Of a stretch of DNA of 64,000 nucleotides, positions 26,348 to 34,969 are shown piece after piece. This DNA is from Acidobacteriota bacterium (lineage in GTDB: Bacteria > Acidobacteriota > Blastocatellia > RBC074), in assembly GCA_016196035.1 (NCBI GenBank), contig JACPYM010000107.1, positions 62,001-126,000 on the forward strand. Direction: 5' to 3'. Numbering within the stretch: position 1 is the first letter of the stretch; each line of letters opens with the position of its first letter. The notes under the pieces are model-generated. The model worked only from the letters and a program-made list of their open reading frames with translations. It searched no databases and was not told the origin of the DNA. A program made the translations under genes and the position numbers.

Positions 26348-27772
26348 ATGCTTCACATCCCAATCCTGCGCCACGGCGCGCCCTACACTAGCGTAGACAA
26401 ACAGCGCGTCCCGCATTACCGCACACGCGAAACCTTCGTCGAAATCAGCCAGGCCAATGCCGGGCTAATTCGCCGCGACCTGCTCGATCAACACCAGATG
26501 CGCGCGGCCTTGACGCAATTCACCACCGCGCAATTGCTGGCAATGTGCAAACAAGCAGGCGAATACTACCTGAACGGCACGCTGCCCGTCGGCGACCAGG
26601 AACAGACGCCGGAAGATTACGTGCGCCAACTCTCGGCCACGACCGGCATGCCGCACGTGCTGGTGCGCAAAAACATGAAAAAGATTTACGGCGCACTGGC
26701 CAAGATGGAAAGCATGCTTGCCGGACTGACACGCGGCCTCGACACGCGCATCCTCGACGATGGCTTCGGCATGCACGAAGGCCACGCCGTCAGCTTCTTC
26801 CCGCGCACGGATACGCTGGGCGTGATTTTGCCGAGCAATTCACCAGGCGTGCATTCGTTGTGGGTGCCCGCCATCGCGCTCAAAACCGCGCTCGTGCTCA
26901 AACCCGGCAGCAGTGAACCCTGGTCGCCTTATCGCATCGTGCAAGCGATGATCAAGGCGGGCGTGCCGAAAGAAGCGTTCGGCTATTACCCGGCAGATCA
27001 CGGCGGCGCGGGCGCAATCCTGCAAACCTGCGGACGCGGCATGTTCTTCGGCGATTCGTCCTCGGTTGGGAAATACGCCAACGACGCGCGCATCGAATTG
27101 CATGGCACCGGCTACAGCAAAGTCGTGCTCGGCGACGATGTCGTGGACGATTGGGAAAAGTATCTGGATGTGATGGTCGCTTCGATCACCGAAAACGGCG
27201 GGCGTTCGTGCATCAACGCTTCCGGTGTCTGGGTCACGCGCCACGGCAAGGAAATCGCCCAAGCGCTGGCCGAACGCGTCGCGCAAATCGTCCCGCGCGC
27301 CGAAGACGATGAAAAGGCCCTGCTCGCGCCTTTCTCCAATCCCGATGTCGCCCGGCGCGTTTCGGCGATTGTGGACAGCGGCTTGCGCGAAGCAGGCGCG
27401 GAAGACCTGACGGAAAAGCTGCGCGGCCCGCGTTTGGTCGAATGGGAAGGCTCGACGTATTTGCTGCCGACCATCGTGCATTGCGACAGCGCCGAACATC
27501 CGCTGGCGAATCGCGAATTCCTCTTCCCCTTCGCCAGCGTCGTCGAAGTCAAACCCGCAGAGATGCCGCGCGCCTTTGGCCCCTCGCTGGTCGTTTCGGC
27601 AATCACCAAAGACCCGGCGCTGATCGAACGCCTCGTCAATTCACCCCACGTAGACCGCCTGAACATCGGCGCGATCCCCACGATGCAAATCGCCTGGGAT
27701 CAGCCGCACGAAGGCAATTTGTTTGAGCATCTATATGCGCGGCGGGCATTCCAACGCGCGGCTGCTGCATAA
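26348..27772 (+). CDS. Aldehyde dehydrogenase family protein
   Basis: The 474-residue protein has the ALDH fold: cofactor-binding region LGVILPSNSPGVHSLWVP and ALVLKPGSSEPWSPYRI, and catalytic cysteine in ENGGRSCINASGVWV. The first ~110 residues form a less usual extension with LIRRDLLDQHQMRAA. It probably oxidises an aldehyde or acyl semialdehyde with NAD(P)+; the substrate is unknown. ATG at 26348 is preceded by GAGG. The end of the gene is followed immediately by a terminal inverted repeat. Confidence 0.85.
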   Translation: MLHIPILRHGAPYTSVDKQRVPHYRTRETFVEISQANAGLIRRDLLDQHQMRAALTQFTTAQLLAMCKQAGEYYLNGTLPVGDQEQTPEDYVRQLSATTGMPHVLVRKNMKKIYGALAKMESMLAGLTRGLDTRILDDGFGMHEGHAVSFFPRTDTLGVILPSNSPGVHSLWVPAIALKTALVLKPGSSEPWSPYRIVQAMIKAGVPKEAFGYYPADHGGAGAILQTCGRGMFFGDSSSVGKYANDARIELHGTGYSKVVLGDDVVDDWEKYLDVMVASITENGGRSCINASGVWVTRHGKEIAQALAERVAQIVPRAEDDEKALLAPFSNPDVARRVSAIVDSGLREAGAEDLTEKLRGPRLVEWEGSTYLLPTIVHCDSAEHPLANREFLFPFASVVEVKPAEMPRAFGPSLVVSAITKDPALIERLVNSPHVDRLNIGAIPTMQIAWDQPHEGNLFEHLYARRAFQRAAAA

Positions 27773-27778
27773 AGATTA

Positions 27779-28241
27779 GCCACAGAGGCACAGAGGCACG
27801 GAGCGAAAACCAGGAAGAGGGAGAAGTCCGAATGGATGCGATCAATCAATTGACCGAGCGGATTATTGGTTGTGCGATTGAAGTGCATAAAACGCTTGGG
27901 CCGGGCTTGCTCGAAGCGATGTATGAAGAAGCACTTTGCATTGAACTGACAGATAGCGGATTAAGGTACCAACGGCAGGTTGCGATCCCTGCTTTGTATA
28001 AAGGCAGGAAGGTTGGCGAATATCGCATTGACCTGTTGGTTGAAGACGCCGTCATCGTCGAGTTGAAAAGCGTTGAGCGTTTCGATCCGGTTTTTGAAGC
28101 ACAGATCCTGACCTATCCCTGAGTCACCGGAAAGAAAGTTGGCCTTCTTATCAATTTCAACTCTCGCCTGTTAACCAGTGGAGTCAAAAGATTCGCTCTC
28201 TAACTCTTCTCTCTTGCTCCGTGTCTCTGTGCCTCTGTGGC
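27779..28241. mobile_element. GxxExxY gene framed by 26-bp terminal inverted repeats
   Basis: The left arm (27779-27804, GCCACAGAGGCACAGAGG...) and the right arm (28216-28241) are reverse complements with one mismatch in 26. They enclose a single GxxExxY gene of ~370 bp. The same arm sequence occurs without the gene at 53832-53857/53924-53949, and decayed at 49285-49375. This suggests an element family with gene-bearing and gene-less forms. No flanking target duplication was seen, and mobility is inference. Confidence 0.6.
27832..28203 (+). pseudogene. GxxExxY protein (PD-(D/E)XK-like), interrupted by an in-frame TGA
   Basis: The first 96 codons match the GxxExxY family: IIGCAIEVHKTLGPGLLEAM with GxxExxY realised as GLLEAMY, then IDLLVEDAVIVELKS, which supplies a D...ExK nuclease-like motif. 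A TGA at 28120-28122 stops translation after ILTYP. The same frame then continues for 26 codons with the expected family C-terminus (VTGKKVGLLINFNSRL...) to TAA at 28201. Restoring one base (CGA for TGA) gives the usual family length of about 123. It is a fresh nonsense mutant, a read-through product or a sequencing error. Terminal inverted repeats frame the gene. Confidence 0.8.
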
Positions 28242-28251
28242 AAAACCAGTT

Positions 28252-29595
28252 ATGCGAATTCTCTATTTCACCGCCGGAGCCGCGGGGATGTATTGCGGCA
28301 GTTGCTTGCGCGACAACGCGCTCGCGACCGAGCTATTGCGGCAGGGTCACGACGTGATGCTCGTGCCGCTTTACACGCCAACGCGCACTGACGAGCCGAA
28401 TGTCAGCCAGGAGAAAGTCCTGTTCGGCGGTATCAGCGTCTATCTCGAACAGCATTCGGCCCTCTTTCGCCACAGCCCGCGCTGGCTGGACAAGCTGTGG
28501 GATTCGCAATTCGCGCTCAGACAAGCCGCCAAAAGCTCCATTCCCGTAGACCCGCAGGCCTTGGGCGAATTGACCGTTTCGATGTTGCAGGGCGAGGACG
28601 GCCATCAGCGCAAAGAGGTCTTCAAGCTGCTCGACTGGCTGAAAACGCAGCCGCCATTCGATGTCGTAGATTTGCAAAATTCGATGCTCAGCGGGCTGGC
28701 GAAACCGATCAAGGAAGCCTTGCGCGTGCCGCTCTGTTGCACCTTGCAAGGCGAAGACTTTTTCATCAACGGCTTGCGCGAACCGTACCGCAGCCAGGCG
28801 TTGGCGCTGATTCGTGAGAACGCACAGCACATTGACTGCTTCATCGCGGTCAGCCAGTTCGCCGCGACGATGATGGCGGAGTTGCTGCACATCCCGCGCG
28901 AGAAAATCAAAGTCGTGCCGCTTGGCCTCAATCTCAAAGACTATACTTGCTGCCAACCGCCCGAACATTGGCCGCGTCACGAACCGCTGACCATCGGTTA
29001 TTTCGCCCGTATCGCACCGGAAAAAGGCTTGCACCTGCTGGCCGATGCCTATATTCAGTTGCGCCAGCGCGACGGCTTTCCTGCCGCGCAGTTGGAAGCC
29101 GCCGGGTATCTCGCACCTGAACATCATGGCTATCTGCGCGAGATCGAAGCCAAGTTACAAGCCGCCGGGTACGGCGCGGAGTTCCGCTATCACGGCACGC
29201 TCGAACGCGAAGACAAGTTGCGCTTCCTGCAAAGCATTGACGTGTTCTCGATGCCGACGACCTTTGACGAATCGAAGGGCCTGCCCGTGCTGGAAGCCTT
29301 CGCCAACGGCGTCCCTGTCGTGCAACCCCGGCGCGGCTCGTTTGTCGAAATGATCGAAACCACCGGCGGCGGGCTGTTGTGCGAAGCGGACAACGCGGCG
29401 AGCCTGGCCGACCAGCTTCACGAACTCTGGCGCAACCCCGAACAGGCGCGCGATCTGGCGCGGCGCGGCTTCGCGGGCGTGCGCGAACATTATTCAGTCG
29501 AACGCATGGCCGAACGCGCCGTCAGTGTGTACAGCTTGTTGAATATGGTGGATGCGCCTATGCCGCGTTCGGGTTCAGCGATTGAATACGCTTAG
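28252..29595 (+). CDS. Glycosyltransferase family 4 (GT-B fold)
   Basis: The 447-residue protein has an N-terminal GT-B donor loop (GAAGMYCGSCLRDNALA), a middle segment FIAVSQFAATMMAELLHIP, and the C-terminal nucleotide-sugar site (PEKGLHLLADAY, then FSMPTTFDESKGLPVLEAFA with the E-x7-E motif, and GNPVV-like NGVPVVQP). It probably transfers a sugar to a lipid or polysaccharide acceptor. ATG at 28252 is chosen over a GTG at 28237 because the GTG lies inside the terminal inverted repeat of the preceding element. That element therefore occupies its promoter region. Confidence 0.88.
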   Translation: MRILYFTAGAAGMYCGSCLRDNALATELLRQGHDVMLVPLYTPTRTDEPNVSQEKVLFGGISVYLEQHSALFRHSPRWLDKLWDSQFALRQAAKSSIPVDPQALGELTVSMLQGEDGHQRKEVFKLLDWLKTQPPFDVVDLQNSMLSGLAKPIKEALRVPLCCTLQGEDFFINGLREPYRSQALALIRENAQHIDCFIAVSQFAATMMAELLHIPREKIKVVPLGLNLKDYTCCQPPEHWPRHEPLTIGYFARIAPEKGLHLLADAYIQLRQRDGFPAAQLEAAGYLAPEHHGYLREIEAKLQAAGYGAEFRYHGTLEREDKLRFLQSIDVFSMPTTFDESKGLPVLEAFANGVPVVQPRRGSFVEMIETTGGGLLCEADNAASLADQLHELWRNPEQARDLARRGFAGVREHYSVERMAERAVSVYSLLNMVDAPMPRSGSAIEYA

Positions 29596-29684
29596 AGCGA
29601 CTGAGATTAGTCGGTTGTGCGTTAAGACTCTTATGCGGTTAGCAACCGCCTCATTCAGTGCTATCCTGACGCTGGAGGTGAACA

Positions 29685-29918
29685 ATGACTTTGATACTTG
29701 AGGCCATCTATGACGGAAACGTATTGCGCCCGGTTCAGCCGCTGGATTTGAAGCCCAACACCCGGCTGCGGATTACAGTTGAAACGAAAGAACCGGAGCC
29801 AAAAGTTAGACGCTCGTTTCTGCAAACAGCCCGTTCACTGGAACTAGACGGCCCCGCCGACTGGTCAGCCAGAATCGAGGAGTATCTTTATGGGGATGAC
29901 GCTGACGCCGCGAAGTAA
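29685..29918 (+). CDS. AF2212-like (DUF104) antitoxin
   Basis: The 77-residue protein begins MTLILEAIYDGNVLRPVQPL, the signature of AF2212/DUF104 small beta proteins that act as antitoxins to PIN toxins. A strong GGAGGTG precedes the ATG. Its 3' end overlaps the PIN toxin gene by 29 bp, the standard arrangement of a type II toxin-antitoxin operon. It would bind and inhibit the toxin and may repress its own promoter. Confidence 0.88.
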   Translation: MTLILEAIYDGNVLRPVQPLDLKPNTRLRITVETKEPEPKVRRSFLQTARSLELDGPADWSARIEEYLYGDDADAAK

Positions 29919-30321
29919 GGTCTTTCTCGATACTGCCTACGCCATCGCCTTGTCGTCTCCGAAAGACGAACACCACGAACGAGCATTGCGGTTGGCAGAA
30001 GAGATTGAAGCTGCGCGCGTAAGGCTGATTACCACGAGGGCAGTGATCTTGGAAATCGGAAACGCTTTAGCTAGACAACGCCATCGCGCGGCAGCCATTG
30101 AGTTGCTAGAGTCGCTTGAGTTTGACCCTGACGTTGAGATCGTCCCTGCCACAGAAGAACTCAGCGGGCAGGCCTTTGAACTTTATCGCACGCGGCCTGA
30201 TAAAGAATGGGGACTGACGGATTGCATGTCATTCGTGGTCATGTGGGAACAGGGGATAACAGCCGCGCTCACCACTGACAAACATTTTGTGCAAGCGGGC
30301 TTTGAAGCATTGCTCCAATAA
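29890..30321 (+). CDS. PIN-domain toxin (VapC-type RNase)
   Basis: The 143-residue PIN protein has the first acidic motif FLDTAYAIAL, Glu in VILEIGNALA, and the third and fourth acidic positions in WGLTDCMSFVVM and ALTTDKHF. These acidic residues coordinate Mg2+ for RNA cleavage. ATG at 29890 lies inside the antitoxin gene. All catalytic positions appear intact, so the pair is probably functional. Confidence 0.9.
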   Translation: MGMTLTPRSKVFLDTAYAIALSSPKDEHHERALRLAEEIEAARVRLITTRAVILEIGNALARQRHRAAAIELLESLEFDPDVEIVPATEELSGQAFELYRTRPDKEWGLTDCMSFVVMWEQGITAALTTDKHFVQAGFEALLQ

Positions 30322-30382
30322 CTCGAAAACAATAGCTGGACGATGCGCTTGCCAGGTTGAAGACGGTGCTGGACACGGGCAC

Positions 30383-30504
30383 GGCACGAAGTACGTTATG
30401 GTCGCGTGCTGAGTCCAGCAGGCGCGCGGCTTTCGATTCGCACGGTTTGGATTATCGAAGCGCCTGACGAGCGGCCACGCTTTGTCACCGCATTCCCGCA
30501 TTGA
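30383..30504 (+). pseudogene. Remnant of a DUF6883-like gene
   Basis: Reading GTKYVM in one frame and then RVLSPAGARLSIRTVWIIE...PRFVTAFPH in the next frame reproduces the C-terminal half of DUF6883-type proteins. A one-base frameshift lies near 30400, and no start or N-terminal half is present. DUF6883 genes commonly sit directly before DUF4926 genes, as here, where the stop is 9 bp before the DUF4926 start. Family call is from memory of the consensus. Confidence 0.5.
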
Positions 30505-30513
30505 GGTAACACT

Positions 30514-30741
30514 ATGATACGAGAACTCGATTCCGTTGTACTGACCCACGATTTTCAGGAGCATGGCTTGGCGGCGGGCGAGGTGGGCGCGGTCGTGCAT
30601 TGTTATGCGAATGGCCCGATGTATGAAGTGGAGTTTGTTTCCGGCTCAGGCCACACGGTTGCGCTGGTCACCGTGAATGAAACTAACATTCGCCAAATTC
30701 AAGCCCGCGAAATTTTACATGTGCGTGCGCTGGCGGCGTAG
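30514..30741 (+). CDS. DUF4926 family protein
   Basis: The 75-residue beta-rich protein reads LDSVVLTHDFQEHGLAAGEV, then GAVVHCYANGPMYEVEFVSG, the pattern of DUF4926, an SH3-like small protein found in toxin-antitoxin-like gene neighbourhoods. GAGG lies upstream of the ATG. Its usual partner, DUF6883, survives only as a fragment directly upstream, so this may be an orphaned immunity or antitoxin-like gene. Function is unknown. Confidence 0.75.
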   Translation: MIRELDSVVLTHDFQEHGLAAGEVGAVVHCYANGPMYEVEFVSGSGHTVALVTVNETNIRQIQAREILHVRALAA

Positions 30742-30870
30742 GCTAAAGACATTTGACTTGACTGAAATGGCACCGTGCAACGATGTGTTGGCGAAATTGG
30801 AGACGGAGCTAGATACGGACGCGGCACGATGGAATCAATCGAGTGGCCTGCAAGTGAATAAGGAACCCCT

Positions 30871-31908
30871 ATGAGAAAAATTCACCCACTATTGGCAATT
30901 ACTTTTTTGCTCTTACTTGCATTTAATGCAGTTGCACAAAGCAACTCAAAAGTTGATGGGACGATTGTCGAGCAGGTACCTTGCTCTCCCTATCAACCTG
31001 CGACTTATGAGCAATACGTTGAAGCGGCAAAACGTAGGCAGCTTGAAGACGTAGAAGCGGCAAAGGAAGAAGGATTTCAAACGGATGCCTCCAAGAACAG
31101 TCCTCCAGTGCTAATGCAAAGAGATGAGTTTGCGAAGCGCAAAGCTTACCCTGGTTTTGAATGTCACCGTATCAAGTACACGAGTGACGGTTTAATAGTA
31201 GCTGGATTCATCTGGAAACCTAAGGATACTGAAGGGAAAAAACTCCCGCTTATTATTTTCAACCGAGGCGGTAATCGTGAATTTGGCAAACTAACTCCCT
31301 GGATGCGATCGGGCTTTTATGAATATCTAGCCAACGGCTTTGTGGTTATTGGGTCGCAATATCGCGGCAATGATGGAGGCGAAGGCAAGGAAGAAATGGG
31401 AGGAGCGGACATACGCGACGTGCAGCACCTGATTCCCTTGGCGCAATCACTCGGCTACGTGGATATGAGGAATATTTTCCTTTTCGGTTGGTCACGAGGC
31501 GGAATGATGAGCCTGCTGGCACTCAAGAACAACCTGCCTGTCAACGCAGCAGCCATCGGTGGAGCCTGGACTGATCTGGTGTTAGAAGGAAAGCGTCGCC
31601 CATTGTTAGTTAAAGAGGATTGGAAAGAACTGATCCCGAATTTCAGTGAACAGAGTGAGGAAGCACTGCATGAGCGTTCAGCCGTGTATTGGCCCGAAAA
31701 GATCAATGTGCCACTGCTCATTTTGCATGGTGGTGCAGATTGGCGATCTGACACAGGTGGTAATGCACTTGCACTCGCACAAAAGCTACAGGGGCTCGGC
31801 AAAACTTACGAATTGATTATCTATGCTAACGACAATCACGGGCTATCATTCAATAGTGCCGATGCTGACAGGCGCATCATCGCTTGGTTCAAACGCCACA
31901 TGAAATAG
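30871..31908 (+). CDS. Secreted alpha/beta hydrolase (prolyl oligopeptidase-like)
   Basis: A signal peptide (residues 1-22) precedes a 320-residue hydrolase domain. The oxyanion region is LIIFNRGGNREFG. The nucleophile elbow is GWSRGG (Ser near residue 211). The acid lies in ILHGGADWRSD and the final His in ANDNHGLSF. The layout matches S9 peptidase/dienelactone-type hydrolases. It would act in the periplasm or outside the cell on an unknown ester or peptide. Codon use is AT-richer than in its neighbours. Confidence 0.82.
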   Translation: MRKIHPLLAITFLLLLAFNAVAQSNSKVDGTIVEQVPCSPYQPATYEQYVEAAKRRQLEDVEAAKEEGFQTDASKNSPPVLMQRDEFAKRKAYPGFECHRIKYTSDGLIVAGFIWKPKDTEGKKLPLIIFNRGGNREFGKLTPWMRSGFYEYLANGFVVIGSQYRGNDGGEGKEEMGGADIRDVQHLIPLAQSLGYVDMRNIFLFGWSRGGMMSLLALKNNLPVNAAAIGGAWTDLVLEGKRRPLLVKEDWKELIPNFSEQSEEALHERSAVYWPEKINVPLLILHGGADWRSDTGGNALALAQKLQGLGKTYELIIYANDNHGLSFNSADADRRIIAWFKRHMK

Positions 31909-32099
31909 GTTCATAAAGTCGCACGTCACGGACTGCGTCAACGGGTAGTTTCACCGGTTTCGATTTTATCGAGAGCAATCGGGCGAATGTGGTCTTTCAT
32001 TCTTGATGAAAAGTAGTACGTCATTCGCGGCAGTTTCCGCCGGAAGTGAGGCAAACTGTGGTGAAGAAATAGTTAGCGGCGCTGAAAGCAGCTTAACTT

Positions 32100-33023
32100 A
32101 TGACCATTCCTAAAAAGGATGCCAGCCATCAGATTTACCAAGCGCGCATCAACCGCGTCATTGACCACATCACCGAAAACCTGGCCGAAGAGCTTTCGCT
32201 CAGCCAGTTGGCCGCCGTCGCCAACTTCTCTGAGTTCCACTTTCATCGTGTCTTTCGCGCGCTGATGAACGAATCGCTTAACGAATTCATCACGCGCTTG
32301 CGAGTGGAAAAAGCTGTGCGGCTGTTGCGCTATCAACCGCGTTACACATTGACTGACATCGCGGTCGAATGCGGGTTCAATTCGCTTTCCAATTTCTCGC
32401 GCACGTTCAAAAAACAGTGCGGTGTCAGTCCTGGCAAGATCGAACTTGAAGCCTTCCTCAAAAACAGCAAGATTGGTCAAACTGCCGTGCTCGACCCGCG
32501 CTACTATCTGCAAGCCTTTCCAGCGGACGAATTGGGGATGGATTTTCCGGTGCGCATTGTGCCCACGGCGGCGTTGCGTGTGGCATACATCCGCTGTTTC
32601 GGTCTGTATCTCGACCCGCAAAAAGGGATGGATGCGTATGCGCGTTTGATGATTTGGGCACGCGCCAATGACTTGCTCAAACCAGACACTTTGGTTATCG
32701 GGATGTCGCCGGATAACCCGGAAATTACGCCGCTGGAAAAGTGCCGTTACGACCTATGTTTGACGGTCGGCGAACAGGTGAGAGCAGCAGGCGAGGTCAA
32801 CATTACGACGATTCCGGCGACGACTTACGCGTTGCATCATTGCGTAGGCGACATCCACAAAGTCGGGCAAGCCTGGAATTACTTTTTCAAAGTGTGGCTG
32901 CCCGCCAGCGGCTATCAACCCGCCGATCAACCGGCGATGGAAATTTTCCTGAAACTGCCGGAAGAAATCGGCTGGACGAGTTTTGACATTGAATGTTGCG
33001 TGCCGATTCAGGCACTGAGGTAA
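32100..33023 (+). CDS. AraC-family regulator with C-terminal GyrI-like effector domain
   Basis: Residues ~10-115 form the double helix-turn-helix of AraC/XylS regulators (LSLSQLAAVANFSEFHFHRVF and YTLTDIAVECGFNSLSNFSR). Residues ~150-305 form a GyrI-like/SOUL-type ligand domain (VRIVPTAALRVAYIRCFGLY). Such proteins activate genes in response to small, often cationic, molecules. Its stop is 4 bp from the first VOC gene, suggesting that it controls or is cotranscribed with the two VOC genes downstream. Confidence 0.9.
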   Translation: MTIPKKDASHQIYQARINRVIDHITENLAEELSLSQLAAVANFSEFHFHRVFRALMNESLNEFITRLRVEKAVRLLRYQPRYTLTDIAVECGFNSLSNFSRTFKKQCGVSPGKIELEAFLKNSKIGQTAVLDPRYYLQAFPADELGMDFPVRIVPTAALRVAYIRCFGLYLDPQKGMDAYARLMIWARANDLLKPDTLVIGMSPDNPEITPLEKCRYDLCLTVGEQVRAAGEVNITTIPATTYALHHCVGDIHKVGQAWNYFFKVWLPASGYQPADQPAMEIFLKLPEEIGWTSFDIECCVPIQALR

Positions 33024-33027
33024 TGCG

Positions 33028-33561
33028 ATGAAATCTGTTTACACCATAACCGCAGGGCGTTTGTGCAGCCTGCTTTTGCTGGCAATGCTGGCGGGCGCCC
33101 TGTCGTGCTTGTGGTTGCGTGGCTTGCCCGCCACTGCCCAAAACACCAAGAACATCCAAACGCCAAATGGGCCACCAAAGGAGAAACGTATGGAACTCGG
33201 CAACTTTTCAGTGAGTTTGACGGTGAAGGACATCAAGGCCTCAAAAGACTTTTACGGGAAGCTCGGTTTCAAGGTCTTCATGGGAAACATTGCCCAGAAC
33301 TGGCTGATCCTGAAGAACGGAAACCACGTGATCGGGCTTTTCCAAGGGGTGTTCGAGCGGAATACGCTAACCTTCAACCCGGGCTGGGACAGCAATGCCC
33401 AGAAGCTGGAAACGTTCACCGATGTGCGCGAATTGCAGAAGCAGTTGAAGGCGCAAGGCGTAAAGCTCGTGACCGAGGCAGACGAGAAAACGACGGGTCC
33501 CGCCAGTTTTATGGTTATGGATCCCGACGGCAACCCAATCCTGATTGATCAACACGTTTGA
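33028..33561 (+). CDS. VOC-family (glyoxalase-like) protein with an upstream signal-peptide leader
   Basis: The frame from ATG 33028 begins with a signal-peptide-like leader (GRLCSLLLLAMLAGALSCLW...) and then a complete VOC domain (VSLTVKDIKASKDFYGKLGF, FMVMDPDGNPILIDQHV). An internal ATG at 33190 (MELGNF) has a very good AAAGGAG at ideal spacing and starts exactly at the VOC domain. Translation may therefore give an exported long form, a cytosolic short form, or only the latter. The leader is duplicated in front of the next gene. VOC proteins of this type include bleomycin-resistance and glyoxalase relatives; the substrate is unknown. Confidence 0.8.
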   Translation: MKSVYTITAGRLCSLLLLAMLAGALSCLWLRGLPATAQNTKNIQTPNGPPKEKRMELGNFSVSLTVKDIKASKDFYGKLGFKVFMGNIAQNWLILKNGNHVIGLFQGVFERNTLTFNPGWDSNAQKLETFTDVRELQKQLKAQGVKLVTEADEKTTGPASFMVMDPDGNPILIDQHV

Positions 33562-33735
33562 GAGGTAAAGCGATGAAATCTGTTTACACTCTAACCACAC
33601 GGCGCTTGTGCGGCTTGCTGTTGCTCGCAATGCTGGCGGGCGCGCTACCGTTCCTACTTTTGCGCGGCTGGCCCACCGCCGCGCAAAACACCCAAACCAC
33701 CCAAACACCAAATGGGCCACCAAAGGAGAAAGCAA
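33028..33735 (+). repeat. Duplicated ~160-bp leader segment (33028-33187 and 33573-33735)
   Basis: The two segments share most bases from ATGAAATCTGTTTACAC to AATGGGCCACCAAAGGAGAA, covering a signal peptide, a short linker and a ribosome site. The downstream coding sequences differ. It looks like a portable export leader copied in front of a second gene. Confidence 0.8.
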
Positions 33736-34085
33736 AGATGGGACGACCCGTAGTTCATTTTGAAATCGGCTGCCGTGACAGCGCGGCCACGCAAGCGTTT
33801 TACAGCAAGCTCTTCGATTGGGACATTACTGCGGCTGGCCCCGCCGCCACTATCAATACCGGCGGCACGGGCGGCATCAACGGCCACATCACCGCCCTCG
33901 GCCACGAGCCCCACAATTACGTCACGGTTTATGTACAGGTGGATGACATCCAAGCCCATCTGGACAAGGCCAAGGCCTTGGGCGGCAAAGTGCTCGTCCC
34001 GCCAGTGCCCATTCCGACCGGCAAATTCGCTTGGCTGTCCGACCCCGAAGGCAACCTCATCGGATTGCTGCAACCCAAGCAATAG
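33573..34085 (+). CDS. VOC-family protein with a duplicated signal-peptide leader
   Basis: The frame from ATG 33573 starts with a leader about 75% identical to that of the preceding VOC protein (MKSVYTLTTRRLCGLLLLAM). It then changes to a different VOC domain (VHFEIGCRDSAATQAFYSKL, FAWLSDPEGNLIGLLQ) of the YdeI/CDP-type single-domain group. As in its neighbour, AAAGGAG precedes an internal ATG at 33738 (MGRPVV) at the domain boundary. The VOC halves are much less alike than the leaders, so the leader was copied separately from the domain. Confidence 0.8.
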   Translation: MKSVYTLTTRRLCGLLLLAMLAGALPFLLLRGWPTAAQNTQTTQTPNGPPKEKAKMGRPVVHFEIGCRDSAATQAFYSKLFDWDITAAGPAATINTGGTGGINGHITALGHEPHNYVTVYVQVDDIQAHLDKAKALGGKVLVPPVPIPTGKFAWLSDPEGNLIGLLQPKQ

Positions 34086-34090
34086 CCAAT

Positions 34091-34119
34091 GGTGGCGCGG
34101 TCATCACGGCCGCGCCACC
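34091..34119. terminator. GC-rich hairpin after the second VOC gene
   Basis: GGTGGCGCGG (34091-34100) pairs perfectly with CCGCGCCACC (34110-34119), 5 bp after the VOC stop. It lacks a T-run, so it is a probable transcript-end hairpin rather than a classical terminator. Confidence 0.5.
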
Positions 34120-34211
34120 AATCCAAATACTGCCTGCCCCGCCGCTCGCCAAGTCAGCCGCAAACCAGTACACTAAAACTCCAAACACGCACCATTTTGG
34201 AGGACTTCTCT

Positions 34212-34877
<666 letters not shown>

Positions 34878-34883
34878 TCGAGC

Positions 34884-34967
34884 CAATTGATAGTTGACAG
34901 TTGATAATTGATAGTTGGGCTGTCAATCGGAATCTCAAACTACGCACCAACTATCAACTATCAATTG
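34884..34967. repeat. Inverted repeat of TAGTTGA words between ABC ATPase and permease
   Basis: The left arm 34884-34918 (CAATTGATAGTTGACAGTTG...) and the right arm 34947-34967 (CCAACTATCAACTATCAATT...) face inward. The element separates two genes that are normally adjacent and ends 2 bp before the permease ATG, displacing any ribosome site. Confidence 0.85.
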
Positions 34968-34969
34968 CC

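Noticed and set aside
27779-28241. CRISPR-like array in CACAGAGGC repeats
   Set aside because: Units are contiguous short words without spacers, arms are inverted rather than direct, and there are no cas genes.
34089-34211. Start of the ABC ATPase gene at ATG 34089
   Set aside because: It would translate through a perfect GC-rich hairpin (34091-34119) and a sequence with no family similarity. TTG 34212 has GGAGGA at ideal spacing and begins at the ATPase fold.
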